7,392 nucleotides of DNA from NCBI GenBank assembly GCA_947307005.1, contig CAMZHY010000173.1, positions 1-7,392 of the forward strand, given 5' to 3'. A program made the position numbers and the translations under genes. Below the pieces are notes generated by a model. That model saw only the letters and a program-made list of their open reading frames with translations. It made no database searches and was not told the origin of the DNA. Below, one piece after another: positions 1-6,615 of this stretch; positions within the stretch are counted from its first letter, which is position 1; every line of letters begins with the position of its first letter. This DNA is from an uncultured Planctomycetaceae bacterium (GTDB taxonomy: Bacteria; Planctomycetota; Planctomycetia; Pirellulales; Thermoguttaceae).

Positions 1-1
1 G

Positions 2-31
2 AATGGCGAGTTGCTCGATTATTACCGTTAA
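2..31 (+). CDS. Possible 3' end of an upstream gene (partial)
   Basis: Reading from base 2, an open frame gives NGELLDYYR followed by TAA at 29-31, then a 21-nt gap to the next start codon. The spacing fits the tail of a preceding gene in the same direction. Nine residues are too few to assign a family, and the open frame could be chance. A competing frame from base 1 also stays open past this point, so the call is tentative. Confidence 0.3.
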   Translation, partial: NGELLDYYR

Positions 32-52
32 TTCATAAGAAATCAAAAGAAA

Positions 53-730
53 ATGCAAACGACAAAACTAATTGTCGCCCGACATGGCAATACGTTCAAC
101 AAGGGCGACGTCATTCTTCGCGTCGGTTCTCGAACCAATCTTCCGCTAACGGAAGAGGGACATGAACAAGGAAGACGACTTGGCGCTAAATTACGAGAAA
201 TGAAGCTTTATCCAACTCGTTTCTACGCCGCCCCTCTTCGTCGCGCCGTTGAAACTAGTTTAGAAATCGCTTCGCAATTTGATCTTGGCGCCCCGCCTCA
301 GATCGTCGATTTTCTGACGGAACTTGATTATGGTGAAGACGACGGACGGCCGGAATCGGAGGTTGTAAGAAGATTGGGCGCGCTTGAAGCGGCGTCGACC
401 GACCTCTCTACTCAAGAAATTGAAACGCTGGGCAAAGAGGCCCTTAAACGTTGGGACGCCGAAAGAGTTTTGCCTGTTGGGTGGCGTTTTTTGCAGGACC
501 GCGTCAACCGACTGGAAGACGACTGGCGCTCTTTCGGACGCGCGATTGCGTCGAAATATCCCGCCGAAACGATTGTCGCGACGACAAGCAACGGAATCGC
601 GCGCTTCTCGCTTGGACTCCTCCCACCCAGCGAAAAACGTCCTGCCAACGCAAAACTTTCAACGGGAGCTTTCGGCGTTTTTACGCTTGAAGGCGGTTTT
701 TGGAAACTCGAGGCTTGGAACGTCCGTTAA
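53..730 (+). CDS. Histidine phosphatase superfamily protein (phosphoglycerate-mutase-like) with a substituted second catalytic histidine
   Basis: This 225-residue cytoplasmic protein belongs to the histidine phosphatase (phosphoglycerate mutase-like) superfamily, whose members transfer phosphate through a phosphohistidine. Seen in sequence: the RHG motif at residues 10-12 (nucleophile H11), the LTEEG segment at 32-36, the APLRRAVETS helix at 60-69 with the phosphate-pocket arginine, and the proton-donor-region glutamate E90 in TELDYGE. The second conserved histidine, normally in a V-(A/S/T)-H-G motif near the C-terminus, is replaced: the matching segment is ATTSNGIAR at 176-184, which puts S179 where His is expected. 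Length is normal for the family. No signal peptide is visible. The start is preceded by a purine-rich tract (AAGAAATCAAAAGAAA) rather than a clear Shine-Dalgarno site. The gene converges on the GH43 gene across a hairpin terminator. The substrate is unknown; activity may be altered, or this may be a subfamily trait. Confidence 0.88.
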   Translation: MQTTKLIVARHGNTFNKGDVILRVGSRTNLPLTEEGHEQGRRLGAKLREMKLYPTRFYAAPLRRAVETSLEIASQFDLGAPPQIVDFLTELDYGEDDGRPESEVVRRLGALEAASTDLSTQEIETLGKEALKRWDAERVLPVGWRFLQDRVNRLEDDWRSFGRAIASKYPAETIVATTSNGIARFSLGLLPPSEKRPANAKLSTGAFGVFTLEGGFWKLEAWNVR

Positions 731-757
731 AACGCCGAATTCATTTAGTTCAAGAAC

Positions 758-796
758 AAGACCGCCCTCCAACTCGGTCGCCGGAGGGCGGTCTTA
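758..796. terminator. Bidirectional hairpin terminator between convergent genes
   Basis: A perfect 13-bp inverted repeat, AAGACCGCCCTCC (758-770) and GGAGGGCGGTCTT (783-795), surrounds a 12-nt loop. It lies 28 nt after the histidine phosphatase stop and about 30 nt after the minus-strand GH43 stop. The flanks are only modestly T-rich in either direction (TTACTTTATAA on +, CTTGTTCTTG on -). The GC-rich stem and its position between convergent genes support termination of both. Confidence 0.85.
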
Positions 797-825
797 CTTT
801 ATAAACGCGCGTCCCGTAAAACGTT

Positions 826-1830
826 CTATCGTCCGGTCGGAACGGCTGGATCAGCTTCAACGCCCTCCGCCGTCATTTTGACAGGTTTGATTGTTCCGTC
901 TTCGTTGAACTCCATACGGTCGACGCAAGTCACGCGGTAATTTCCTTCGTTCTCGTTGATCGGACGACGATGGTAAACTATATACCATTTTCCAGAAGGA
1001 GCGCGCAAAACGCTGTGATGTCCGGCTCCCTTTGCAAGTCCCGGCTCCGTTCCTAGCAGCGATCCAATTCTCTCGTGGGGACCAAAGAGAGAATCGGAAA
1101 TCGCGTAGGCGACCTGATAATTCGAGACAGTCCAACCGCCTTCCGACCACATGAAATAATACTTTCCGTCTTTCTTGAAAACAAACGGTCCTTCAACGTA
1201 CCCTTTAGGGGTGATCTCGCGAAAGTAGGAACCGTCTTCAAAGGGGAGCAACCCGGTAAAATCGTCCTTGAGTTTGGCGATATTGCAATGCCGCCACCCT
1301 CCATAGATGAGATAATACGTCCCGTCGTCGTCTTTAAAAACGAACTGGTCGATCGGCTGCGCGCCGTTGACGATTTCGTTAACAAGCGGCTTGCCGAGAT
1401 AGTCGCGATACGGTCCTTCAGGTCGGTCGGCGACGGCGACGCCAATCCCCCCAACTTCGCCCTCATGAACGTCGTTTGCCCCGAAGAAGAAATAGTACTT
1501 GCCGTCTTTTTCAACGACAGACGGAGCCCACATCGCCCGTCGCGCCCATTTGATTTCTTTGTTGGTCAAAATCTTCTCATGCTTCGTCCAATTAACGAGG
1601 TCCGGCGAAGAAAAACAATCAAAGTACGTTTGATCGTCAAACTTCAAAGACCTAGTGGGAAAGATCCAATATTGATTGTCAAAAAAGGCGACTTCGGGAT
1701 CGGCGTACCACTCTGGATCAATTGGATTGCCGGAAGTTTTAACCTCATCGACTGCATAAACAGAGGCGCCGCTTAGGAGCGAAACGCCAAGAATCGCCGC
1801 CGATAGCAAACTATTCAGGAATCGTGTCAT
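826..1830 (-). CDS. Secreted glycoside hydrolase family 43 protein (beta-xylosidase / alpha-L-arabinofuranosidase type)
   Basis: This 334-residue protein fits the five-bladed beta-propeller GH43 family, inverting enzymes that act on arabinose- or xylose-containing plant polysaccharides. The N-terminus is a Sec-type signal peptide: a hydrophobic stretch to about residue 23, with likely cleavage after SVYA (residue 26). The catalytic triad can be placed: general base D44 in WYADPEV, pKa-modulating D161 in QPIDQFVF, and general acid E213 in YVEGPFVF. Other GH43 hallmarks are SSPDLVNW (74-81), MWAPSV (100-105), GPYRD (139-143), and GHHSV (270-274), whose histidine usually sits at the propeller centre. 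The protein is a single catalytic domain; no carbohydrate-binding module follows. The start is preceded by a purine-rich GAAAGAGAAAGAAGAAG tract. It lies downstream of the YqeG-like gene on the same strand with an 82-bp gap. The exact substrate cannot be fixed; related sequences include both xylosidases and arabinofuranosidases. Confidence 0.92.
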   Translation of the reverse strand: MTRFLNSLLSAAILGVSLLSGASVYAVDEVKTSGNPIDPEWYADPEVAFFDNQYWIFPTRSLKFDDQTYFDCFSSPDLVNWTKHEKILTNKEIKWARRAMWAPSVVEKDGKYYFFFGANDVHEGEVGGIGVAVADRPEGPYRDYLGKPLVNEIVNGAQPIDQFVFKDDDGTYYLIYGGWRHCNIAKLKDDFTGLLPFEDGSYFREITPKGYVEGPFVFKKDGKYYFMWSEGGWTVSNYQVAYAISDSLFGPHERIGSLLGTEPGLAKGAGHHSVLRAPSGKWYIVYHRRPINENEGNYRVTCVDRMEFNEDGTIKPVKMTAEGVEADPAVPTGR

Positions 1831-1864
1831 CTTCTTCTTTCTCTTTCAAAAGGGAAACAATAAC

Positions 1865-1886
1865 TCGGCGATGGAGACGTCGCCGA
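1865..1886 (-). terminator. Weak hairpin between the YqeG-like and GH43 genes
   Basis: A 7-bp inverted repeat, TCGGCGA (1865-1871) and TCGCCGA (1880-1886), surrounds an 8-nt loop. Reading the minus strand, it is followed by GTTATTGTTTCCC, which is moderately T-rich. It lies 27 nt past the end of the YqeG-like gene and could attenuate transcription into the GH43 gene. It could also be a leader structure or chance. Confidence 0.35.
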
Positions 1887-1912
1887 CATTAATTTTGGAG
1901 TTTTATGTTTTG

Positions 1913-2437
1913 CTAACGTTCCTCCCAGACGCCGTTAGGATATGCGCGCCTAAAGGAACGGAGAACGATTTTTTCGAAAGGACGCTTGATTCTCGTAAAC
2001 CAATGTTCTTCTTCAGGAACAATGGGAGTTACAAGAAAGGTGAGAATACCGGCAAAACGTCCCGCCATGACGTCGGCAAAAATTTGATCGCCTACAATCG
2101 CCGTTTTTGACGGTTCGAAACCAAATTCAAGAAACGCGCGACGGCACCCCCAAGGCAACGGCTTGCACGCCTTCGCGATATAAGGCAAGTCGACGCGACT
2201 AGCAAACTGGCCGATTCTCGCCCCAACGCCGTTTGAAAGCAAACAAAGCTGAAAGTTTTCACCTCGAAGCAGATTCAACCACGCCATAACCTCCGGTTCA
2301 GGTTCTTGAAGAGCGTAACGTTTTAGAGTACAATCAACGTCCAAAAGGAGGTTTTCGATTCCCAGTGTTCTCAATCGCTCAGGCGACAGTTCGACGACGC
2401 TATCGACGAGAAAGTGCGGGTATAAAACATTCCACAT
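1913..2437 (-). CDS. yqeG: YqeG-family HAD superfamily (subclass IIIA) phosphatase
   Basis: This 174-residue cytoplasmic protein matches the YqeG group of HAD-IIIA phosphatases, which use an aspartyl-phosphate intermediate. Visible HAD motifs are: motif I DVDCTL at 33-38 (nucleophile D33, general acid D35), motif II LLSNG at 66-70 (S68), motif III lysine K92 in KACKPLP, and motif IV VGDQIFAD at 115-122 (D117, D122). The N-terminal LYPHFLVDSV segment and the GDQIFADV pattern are typical of the YqeG group. The start at 2437 is preferred because AAAGGA stands 8 nt upstream on the minus strand. An in-frame ATG at 2479 would add 14 residues (MNVSGLGRARKESL) that absorb this ribosome site and look non-coding. 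The gene is divergent from the methionine gene and upstream of GH43. The cellular substrate is not known from sequence. Confidence 0.9.
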   Translation of the reverse strand: MWNVLYPHFLVDSVVELSPERLRTLGIENLLLDVDCTLKRYALQEPEPEVMAWLNLLRGENFQLCLLSNGVGARIGQFASRVDLPYIAKACKPLPWGCRRAFLEFGFEPSKTAIVGDQIFADVMAGRFAGILTFLVTPIVPEEEHWFTRIKRPFEKIVLRSFRRAYPNGVWEER

Positions 2438-2472
2438 AAGACTTTCCTTTCGTGCTCGTCCCAATCCGGAAA

Positions 2473-2488
2473 CGTTCAAAACTGAACG
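2473..2488. promoter_or_regulatory. Perfect 6-4-6 palindrome in the divergent intergenic region
   Basis: CGTTCA (2473-2478), spacer AAAC, then TGAACG (2483-2488) is a perfect inverted repeat. It lies 36 bp upstream of the YqeG-like start codon and about 42 bp upstream of the small ORF starting at 2530. This position suits an operator for a dimeric regulator in a divergent promoter. It could also form a short RNA hairpin. No regulator gene lies nearby, and no convincing -35/-10 pair was found beside it, so its role is inferred from position only. Confidence 0.4.
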
Positions 2489-2529
2489 CTAACGCGCGCG
2501 GGTCGCCTAATCAACGAATTGAAGCGAAG

Positions 2530-2676
2530 ATGAACGCGACCGCGACAGTCTTATCTTACCTAGGCGCGGCGGTTCTTTCAACAACCGTCGTTTTAAAAAT
2601 GTTATTTAGGTCACGCTCGAAACCAAAGTCTCGACCTCCTTGTCGCCAAACTAAAAACCCTTTTGAAAACAGATAA
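2530..2676 (+). CDS. Candidate small single-pass membrane protein (48 aa), hypothetical
   Basis: ATG at 2530 opens a 48-codon frame ending in TAA at 2674-2676. The product has one hydrophobic stretch at residues 3-26 (ending VVLKMLF) followed by a strongly basic, proline-rich tail with RSRSKPKSR at residues 27-35. This pattern suits a tail-in or leader-like membrane miniprotein. A purine-rich GAAGCGAAG lies directly before the ATG, too close for an ideal Shine-Dalgarno spacing. The frame also stays open upstream to a GTG at 2452, but that would overlap the ribosome-site region of the divergent YqeG-like gene. The stop lies 4 nt before the ATG of the methionine gene, which suggests translational coupling, because that gene has no clear ribosome site. 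I do not recognise a family. It may be chance, since the hydrophobic stretch is modest. Confidence 0.4.
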   Translation: MNATATVLSYLGAAVLSTTVVLKMLFRSRSKPKSRPPCRQTKNPFENR

Positions 2677-2680
2677 TCAA

Positions 2681-4546
2681 ATGGTTCTATCGTTTCAAGA
2701 AGCTCTTCATACGTCGACGCTCGTCTTCGACGGCGCCACCGGTACGGAAATATACCGTCGCAACGTTTTTACCAATCAATGCTACGACGAGTTAAACCTA
2801 CGTAACCGCAAGATGATTAAAGAAATAGCGGAATCTTATCGAGACGCTGGAGTCGACGTTCTTACGACAAACACCTACGGAGCCAATCGTCTTGCGCTCG
2901 AACTTTATGGGTTAGAAACTCAAGTTGAAACGATCAATCGAGCAGGAGTGGAGATTGCCAAAGAAGTTGCGGAGGCGTCTCAAGATAGGAAAGTTTACGT
3001 TGCTGGTTCCGTCGGTTACCCCTCGATTAACGCGCTCAAAAGCCACAATCGAGAAAGCGTCGTTAAGGTTTTTGTGGAACAAATCGGCGTTTTAGCGGAC
3101 GCCGGCGTTGATTTCATTCTCTTCGAATCGCAACCAAATCGCGATTCCGCCGAGATCATGATCGATGCGGTAAAAACCGCAGGAATTGACGTTCCATTCG
3201 TCGTTTCCTACGGTTTGCAACCTTCTCTCTTCCAAGCGCCAAACACCCTCGAGTCTCGCGCCCAACTCTATGGCGATCTCTTCAAGGCGTTTGAAGGATC
3301 GTCTCAACCGGTTGCTTGGGGACTCAACTGTCTCCTTGGCCCCGCTGAAATGCTCGACGCTGTTCAAGAGATCGTTAAGACGCTCAAACTTCCCCTTATT
3401 GTCCAGCCAAACGCAGGTTCTCCTCAACCTTTCGAAGGACGTTTGTTGTACTATAGTTCCCCCGAGTATCTTTCGACTTATGCGGGACGGTATGTCGCTC
3501 TAGGCGCCGCGGCGGTCGGAGGTTGTTGCGGAACAACTCCTGACGAAATTGCTGAAATTGTCAAGAGTATTCGACCTACCTCGAAAAGCCGTCGTTCAAA
3601 AATCGTCCTTCTCGACGCTCAGCCCAACGTCGCCGAGCAAGAAGAATCTAAACCGGAAACGCGCAGCAAGTTTGCCCGTAAACTTTTCGAAGGAAATTGG
3701 GTTCAGACCGTCGAAACGACGCCGCCTTGCGGATACGATCTCTCGAATTTCATAGAAAAAGCAAAAACTCTTAAAAACGCCGGAGTCGACGCCGTCAACC
3801 TACCAGACGGACCGCGAGCGTCAGCGCGCATCGCCTCGATTGTCGCCGCTCAGAAAGTATTAAGCGACGCGCAAATTGAACCAATCCTCCACGTCTGTTG
3901 CCGTGATCGCAATCTCATTGGTTTGCAAGCCGATCTCATCGGCTGCGCCGCGTCGGGAATTTCAAATATCCTCTTCATAACCGGCGACCCTCCTAAATTA
4001 GGGCGGTACCCCAATGCAACCGGAGTCTTTGACTGCGATTCAATCGGTCTCTGTCAACTCCAGCGTCGGCTCAACCGCGGGATCGATCTCGGCGGTCTTG
4101 CTATCGGAACGCCGACAAACGCCTTTTTCGGCGTGGGATTCGATCCCTCTGCGATTAATCGTCAACTCGAACTTGAGCGACTTCGTAAAAAAGTCGACGC
4201 CGGCGCTCTCTTCGCCATAACTCAACCTGTTTTCGATCCTTATGTTCTCCTCGAATTCCTTGACGACTATGGAGATTTTCCCCTCCCCGTAATCGCGGGA
4301 GTCTGGCCCTTTGTGAGTTATCGAAACGCGCTTTTTATGAGAAAGGAAGTTCCCGGGGTAATAGTTCCCGACTCAGTTATGGAGCGCATGAGCGCCGCAG
4401 CCGACAGATCGAAAGAAGATCAAGTTCAGACGGGAATATCAATCGCCCGAGAATCGTTGCAGATGTTGCGTCCTCGCGTTCAAGGCGTTCAAGTCAGCGC
4501 TCCTTTAGGAAGAATCGATATTAGCTTGAAAGTCCTCGAACCATAA
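2681..4546 (+). CDS. Bifunctional homocysteine S-methyltransferase / 5,10-methylenetetrahydrofolate reductase (YitJ-type fusion)
   Basis: This 621-residue cytoplasmic fusion joins two methionine-pathway enzymes. The N-terminal homocysteine S-methyltransferase domain (about 1-295) moves a methyl group to homocysteine. It shows DGATGTE at 17-23, TTNTYGANR at 62-70, and the zinc-binding cysteines C217 (LNCLLGP) and C282/C283 (GGCCGTTP). A basic, variable linker follows (about 300-335). The C-terminal MetF-like domain (about 340-600) is a FAD-dependent TIM barrel that reduces methylene-THF to methyl-THF. It has the candidate catalytic glutamate E345 in TVETTPP, and TGDPPK at 434-439, whose aspartate matches the conserved flavin-contacting Asp. 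Length is close to Bacillus YitJ (about 612 aa). There is no cobalamin-binding module, so this is not a MetH. ATG 2681 is preferred; an in-frame TTG at 2663 would add six residues and overlap the small ORF. Neither start has a clear Shine-Dalgarno site. The methyl donor used by the first domain is uncertain in this family. Confidence 0.93.
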   Translation: MVLSFQEALHTSTLVFDGATGTEIYRRNVFTNQCYDELNLRNRKMIKEIAESYRDAGVDVLTTNTYGANRLALELYGLETQVETINRAGVEIAKEVAEASQDRKVYVAGSVGYPSINALKSHNRESVVKVFVEQIGVLADAGVDFILFESQPNRDSAEIMIDAVKTAGIDVPFVVSYGLQPSLFQAPNTLESRAQLYGDLFKAFEGSSQPVAWGLNCLLGPAEMLDAVQEIVKTLKLPLIVQPNAGSPQPFEGRLLYYSSPEYLSTYAGRYVALGAAAVGGCCGTTPDEIAEIVKSIRPTSKSRRSKIVLLDAQPNVAEQEESKPETRSKFARKLFEGNWVQTVETTPPCGYDLSNFIEKAKTLKNAGVDAVNLPDGPRASARIASIVAAQKVLSDAQIEPILHVCCRDRNLIGLQADLIGCAASGISNILFITGDPPKLGRYPNATGVFDCDSIGLCQLQRRLNRGIDLGGLAIGTPTNAFFGVGFDPSAINRQLELERLRKKVDAGALFAITQPVFDPYVLLEFLDDYGDFPLPVIAGVWPFVSYRNALFMRKEVPGVIVPDSVMERMSAAADRSKEDQVQTGISIARESLQMLRPRVQGVQVSAPLGRIDISLKVLEP

Positions 4547-4554
4547 TTTATAAT
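4526..4554 (+). promoter_or_regulatory. Near-consensus sigma-70-type promoter for the NIPSNAP gene
   Basis: TTGAAA (4526-4531, five of six consensus bases) and TATAAT (4549-4554, six of six) are separated by exactly 17 nt. The promoter overlaps the last codons of the methyltransferase/reductase gene. Transcription would start near 4561 and leave a leader of about 120 nt before the ATG at 4684. It is the best promoter match seen in the window. The housekeeping sigma specificity is assumed to be like that of other bacteria. Confidence 0.65.
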
Positions 4555-4565
4555 TACGGCAAAAC

Positions 4566-4589
4566 GGCAGGGTTTTTCCAACCATTGCC
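4566..4589 (+). other. Short hairpin at the start of the predicted leader
   Basis: GGCA (4566-4569) pairs with TGCC (4586-4589) and GGTT (4571-4574) pairs with AACC (4580-4583), with a small internal loop and a TTTCC apical loop. It lies about 5 nt after the predicted transcription start, where it could stabilise the 5' end of the mRNA. It is not a good terminator for the upstream gene, because the nearest long T run is more than 12 nt away. The rest of the 4547-4683 gap shows no further structure that I trust. Confidence 0.3.
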
Positions 4590-4683
4590 AACCTAGCTTT
4601 ATGTTTTTCGTCGGCTCCCAAAGATTCCCGAGTTAATCGCTGGCGGTCGTCGCATCTCACCTCTTTAACGAAGGATTCGTAAA

Positions 4684-5532
4684 ATGGAACGTAGAAATAT
4701 TTTGAAAGCGGCGGCGGTCGTTGGCTTAACCGCAGTCGCGCAAGTCGCTAACGCAGATCTTATTGTTCCGGGTCGACGTAGACCTGAACGTCGTCCCGTT
4801 CCGCAGACGGAAAATAACGACGTGGTTCCTAACGTGCAGAATTATATCATATTGGAGTTTTTCTTCACCCAGAATAAAGAAAAACGCAACGCGCTTGCTG
4901 CGAAATTCGACGCGGAGCTGATCCCCCTTCGTCATGAAATCGGTTTTGACAAGGTCGGCGTTTTTACCGTCAACGACGAACTGATGAAAAACGAAAGAGG
5001 TTACGACGCTGAGAAATACGACGGCGTCGTTTTTACGGTTCAACAAACAAATTCGCCCGACTTGCTTCTGAGTTATCAAGATATAAGCGCCAAAACCGCG
5101 TCGAAATTCAACCTAGAAGATGATCTCGACTTTATCGACGAGGAGATATTTGCGTTGCGTTGTTTCCCGTCCGTTCCTGAAATCGAAGTTCCCAATACCA
5201 ACGAAGGACGCGTGCTGCAACTGCGCACTTACAATTCTCCAAACTATGAGCGCAATCTCGCTAAGCAAGCGATGTTTGAGGACGCCGAACTTCAAATCTT
5301 CCGCAACAGTGGAATGGCGCCGGTTTTCTTCGGGAGAACGGTTTTCGGCTCGATGGCGCCGAACGTCACGTATATGCTCAGTTTTAAGGACGATGAAGCT
5401 AGACGCGAGGGTTGGAGTAAATTCGTCAATTCCGACGAATGGAAAACGCTGAGCAAGGATCCGAAGTATAACCGCACCGCAACCCGTATACGCAACCTAT
5501 TCCTCACGCCGACGCCTAATTCTGAACTCTGA
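4684..5532 (+). CDS. NIPSNAP-domain protein with Tat-like signal peptide
   Basis: This 282-residue protein begins with a twin-arginine-like signal: RRNILK at residues 3-8, a hydrophobic core to about 21, and likely cleavage after ANA (residue 24). A basic proline-rich linker follows (about 30-41). The C-terminal part (about 176-275) fits the NIPSNAP fold, a ferredoxin-like alpha/beta barrel domain. Its hallmarks are LQLRTYNSPN (178-187), a helix with two acidic residues, FFGRTVFG (215-222), and YMLSFKDDEARREGWSKF (230-247). The segment at about 52-155 resembles a second, more divergent copy (YIILEFFF, KVGVFTVND, YDGVVFTV), as in tandem NIPSNAP proteins. Biochemical function is unknown for most bacterial members. 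The start is set by GAAGGA 8 nt upstream of the ATG. The gene leads a likely two-gene unit with the reductase 96 nt downstream, driven by the promoter at 4526-4554. No catalytic residue can be named. Confidence 0.88.
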   Translation: MERRNILKAAAVVGLTAVAQVANADLIVPGRRRPERRPVPQTENNDVVPNVQNYIILEFFFTQNKEKRNALAAKFDAELIPLRHEIGFDKVGVFTVNDELMKNERGYDAEKYDGVVFTVQQTNSPDLLLSYQDISAKTASKFNLEDDLDFIDEEIFALRCFPSVPEIEVPNTNEGRVLQLRTYNSPNYERNLAKQAMFEDAELQIFRNSGMAPVFFGRTVFGSMAPNVTYMLSFKDDEARREGWSKFVNSDEWKTLSKDPKYNRTATRIRNLFLTPTPNSEL

Positions 5533-5628
5533 CGTCCAACCCCTGCAACGCGGAGACGGCGTTTATGTTTCCTCTCTGCGTTCTTATTAGCATTAATCTT
5601 TTGTTATTCCGCAAATTAGGACAGATCT

Positions 5629-6588
5629 ATGGATATTAAAAGAAGACAATTTATCAAAACGACGCTCGCAGGTTTGGGAAGCGTCACTGCGGGCGCTGAA
5701 GTTGCCGCCGCTAGGGCGTTTGCTAGAGCAGAAGAAAGCCCCGCTCCTCCGAAAAATCCTTTTTCTACAGATCCAGTCGCTACAATTAAGTTGACCGACG
5801 CCGTTACGACGTCGCGCGTTGGTTTCGGGACGGGCATGAGCGGTCATCAGCGCGCTGCGAACCTCACCAGAATGGATCGCAACAAGGCGGAAGACTTGGT
5901 TCGTTACGCCTACGACTCGGGCGTTCGTTTCTTCGACTGCGCGGATCTTTACGGCACGCACCAACTTGTCGTCGAAGCGCTCAAAGACAAACCGCGCGAC
6001 AGTTATCAAATTTCTTCGAAACTCTGGCCCCATCCCGGTGGAATTCCCGAACCGGAACGACCGACAGCCGACGTCGTTGTTAAACGTTTTCTCGAAGAAC
6101 TCAAAACCGATTATATCGACCTTGTCCAGATTCATTGCATGATGAAGCCCAACTGGCAGGAAGACTTTGGTCGCTATATGGAAGATCTTGAGAAGTTGAA
6201 GGAACAAGGCGTCATACGAGGTCATGGAATTTCGTGTCATTCGTTCGGCGCGATTCAATCTGGCGCGGTAGATCCTTGGGTCGACGCGTTGCATATTCGA
6301 ATCAACACGACGGGCGCTCGCATGGAAGGCACGTTTGAAGAAAACGTCGCCGCTGGCAAAACGGCCCAAGCGAACGGCAAAGGCGTCATCGCGATGAAAC
6401 TTATCGGCGAGGGCACTATCCGAGAACGTAAAGATCGAGAAGAATGCATCGACAAAATTGTTCGCGCTGATATTGTCGACGTTTACGTCGTCGGTTTCGA
6501 AGAACAATGGCAAGTCGACGAAATCATCGAGAACCTTGAAAAGTCGTTAAAAGGAATTGAGGCGGAACGTAACACCGCTGAAGCCTGA
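5629..6588 (+). CDS. Aldo/keto reductase with Tat signal peptide
   Basis: This 319-residue protein is an NAD(P)H-dependent TIM-barrel oxidoreductase that reduces aldehydes or ketones. The N-terminus has a clear twin-arginine motif, KRRQFIK at residues 4-10, then a weak hydrophobic stretch and likely cleavage between about 31 and 35 (near AFARAEES). Export by Tat fits an enzyme that must bind its cofactor before translocation. The aldo/keto reductase tetrad is complete: D103 and Y108 in FFDCADLYG, K131 in ISSKLWPH, and H169 in LVQIHCMM. The C-terminal region that normally holds the cofactor 2'-phosphate loop reads YVVGFEEQWQVDEIIENL (286-303). It keeps the VVG-x-x-x and the EN-helix but differs from the usual PG-x-(S/T) pattern, so cofactor preference is open. 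TTAGGA stands 8 nt before the ATG. It follows the NIPSNAP gene and is closed by an intrinsic terminator. The substrate is unknown. Confidence 0.92.
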   Translation: MDIKRRQFIKTTLAGLGSVTAGAEVAAARAFARAEESPAPPKNPFSTDPVATIKLTDAVTTSRVGFGTGMSGHQRAANLTRMDRNKAEDLVRYAYDSGVRFFDCADLYGTHQLVVEALKDKPRDSYQISSKLWPHPGGIPEPERPTADVVVKRFLEELKTDYIDLVQIHCMMKPNWQEDFGRYMEDLEKLKEQGVIRGHGISCHSFGAIQSGAVDPWVDALHIRINTTGARMEGTFEENVAAGKTAQANGKGVIAMKLIGEGTIRERKDREECIDKIVRADIVDVYVVGFEEQWQVDEIIENLEKSLKGIEAERNTAEA

Positions 6589-6615
6589 TTTTTAACGGTG
6601 TTTGTAATACGACTG

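Noticed and set aside
384..881. A 165-codon + strand frame overlapping the histidine phosphatase and the terminator
   Set aside because: It runs through the terminator hairpin, has an Arg/Ser-rich composition typical of a shifted frame, and overlaps a well supported gene.
1075..1776. A 233-codon + strand open frame inside the GH43 gene
   Set aside because: It is antisense to a gene with intact catalytic triad and signal peptide, and its product resembles no known protein.
1871..2110. A 79-codon + strand frame between the two minus-strand genes
   Set aside because: It overlaps the 3' half of the YqeG-like gene, lacks a ribosome site and has no recognisable features.
2438..2680. Possible S-adenosylmethionine-type riboswitch before the methionine gene
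   Set aside because: I could not find a multi-helix junction or an expression-platform terminator; a covariance-model search would be the deciding test.
5547..5563. Small hairpin AACGC / GCGTT after the NIPSNAP gene
   Set aside because: Only five base pairs with a mixed tail; too weak to call a terminator between two genes that look co-transcribed.
5593..6513. A 306-codon open frame antisense to the aldo/keto reductase
   Set aside because: The sense strand has a full set of aldo/keto reductase motifs; the antisense product has no recognisable domain and arises from codon bias on the opposite strand.
6571..6602. Inverted repeat AACACCG / CGGTGTT across the reductase stop codon
   Set aside because: The 7-bp stem has an 18-nt loop and no T run after it; the strong terminator just downstream explains termination.
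6605..6614. TAATACGACT, identical to the first ten bases of the phage T7 promoter
   Set aside because: The rest of the promoter (CACTATAGGG) is missing, and a ten-base match in a gap can be chance; no phage genes are near.
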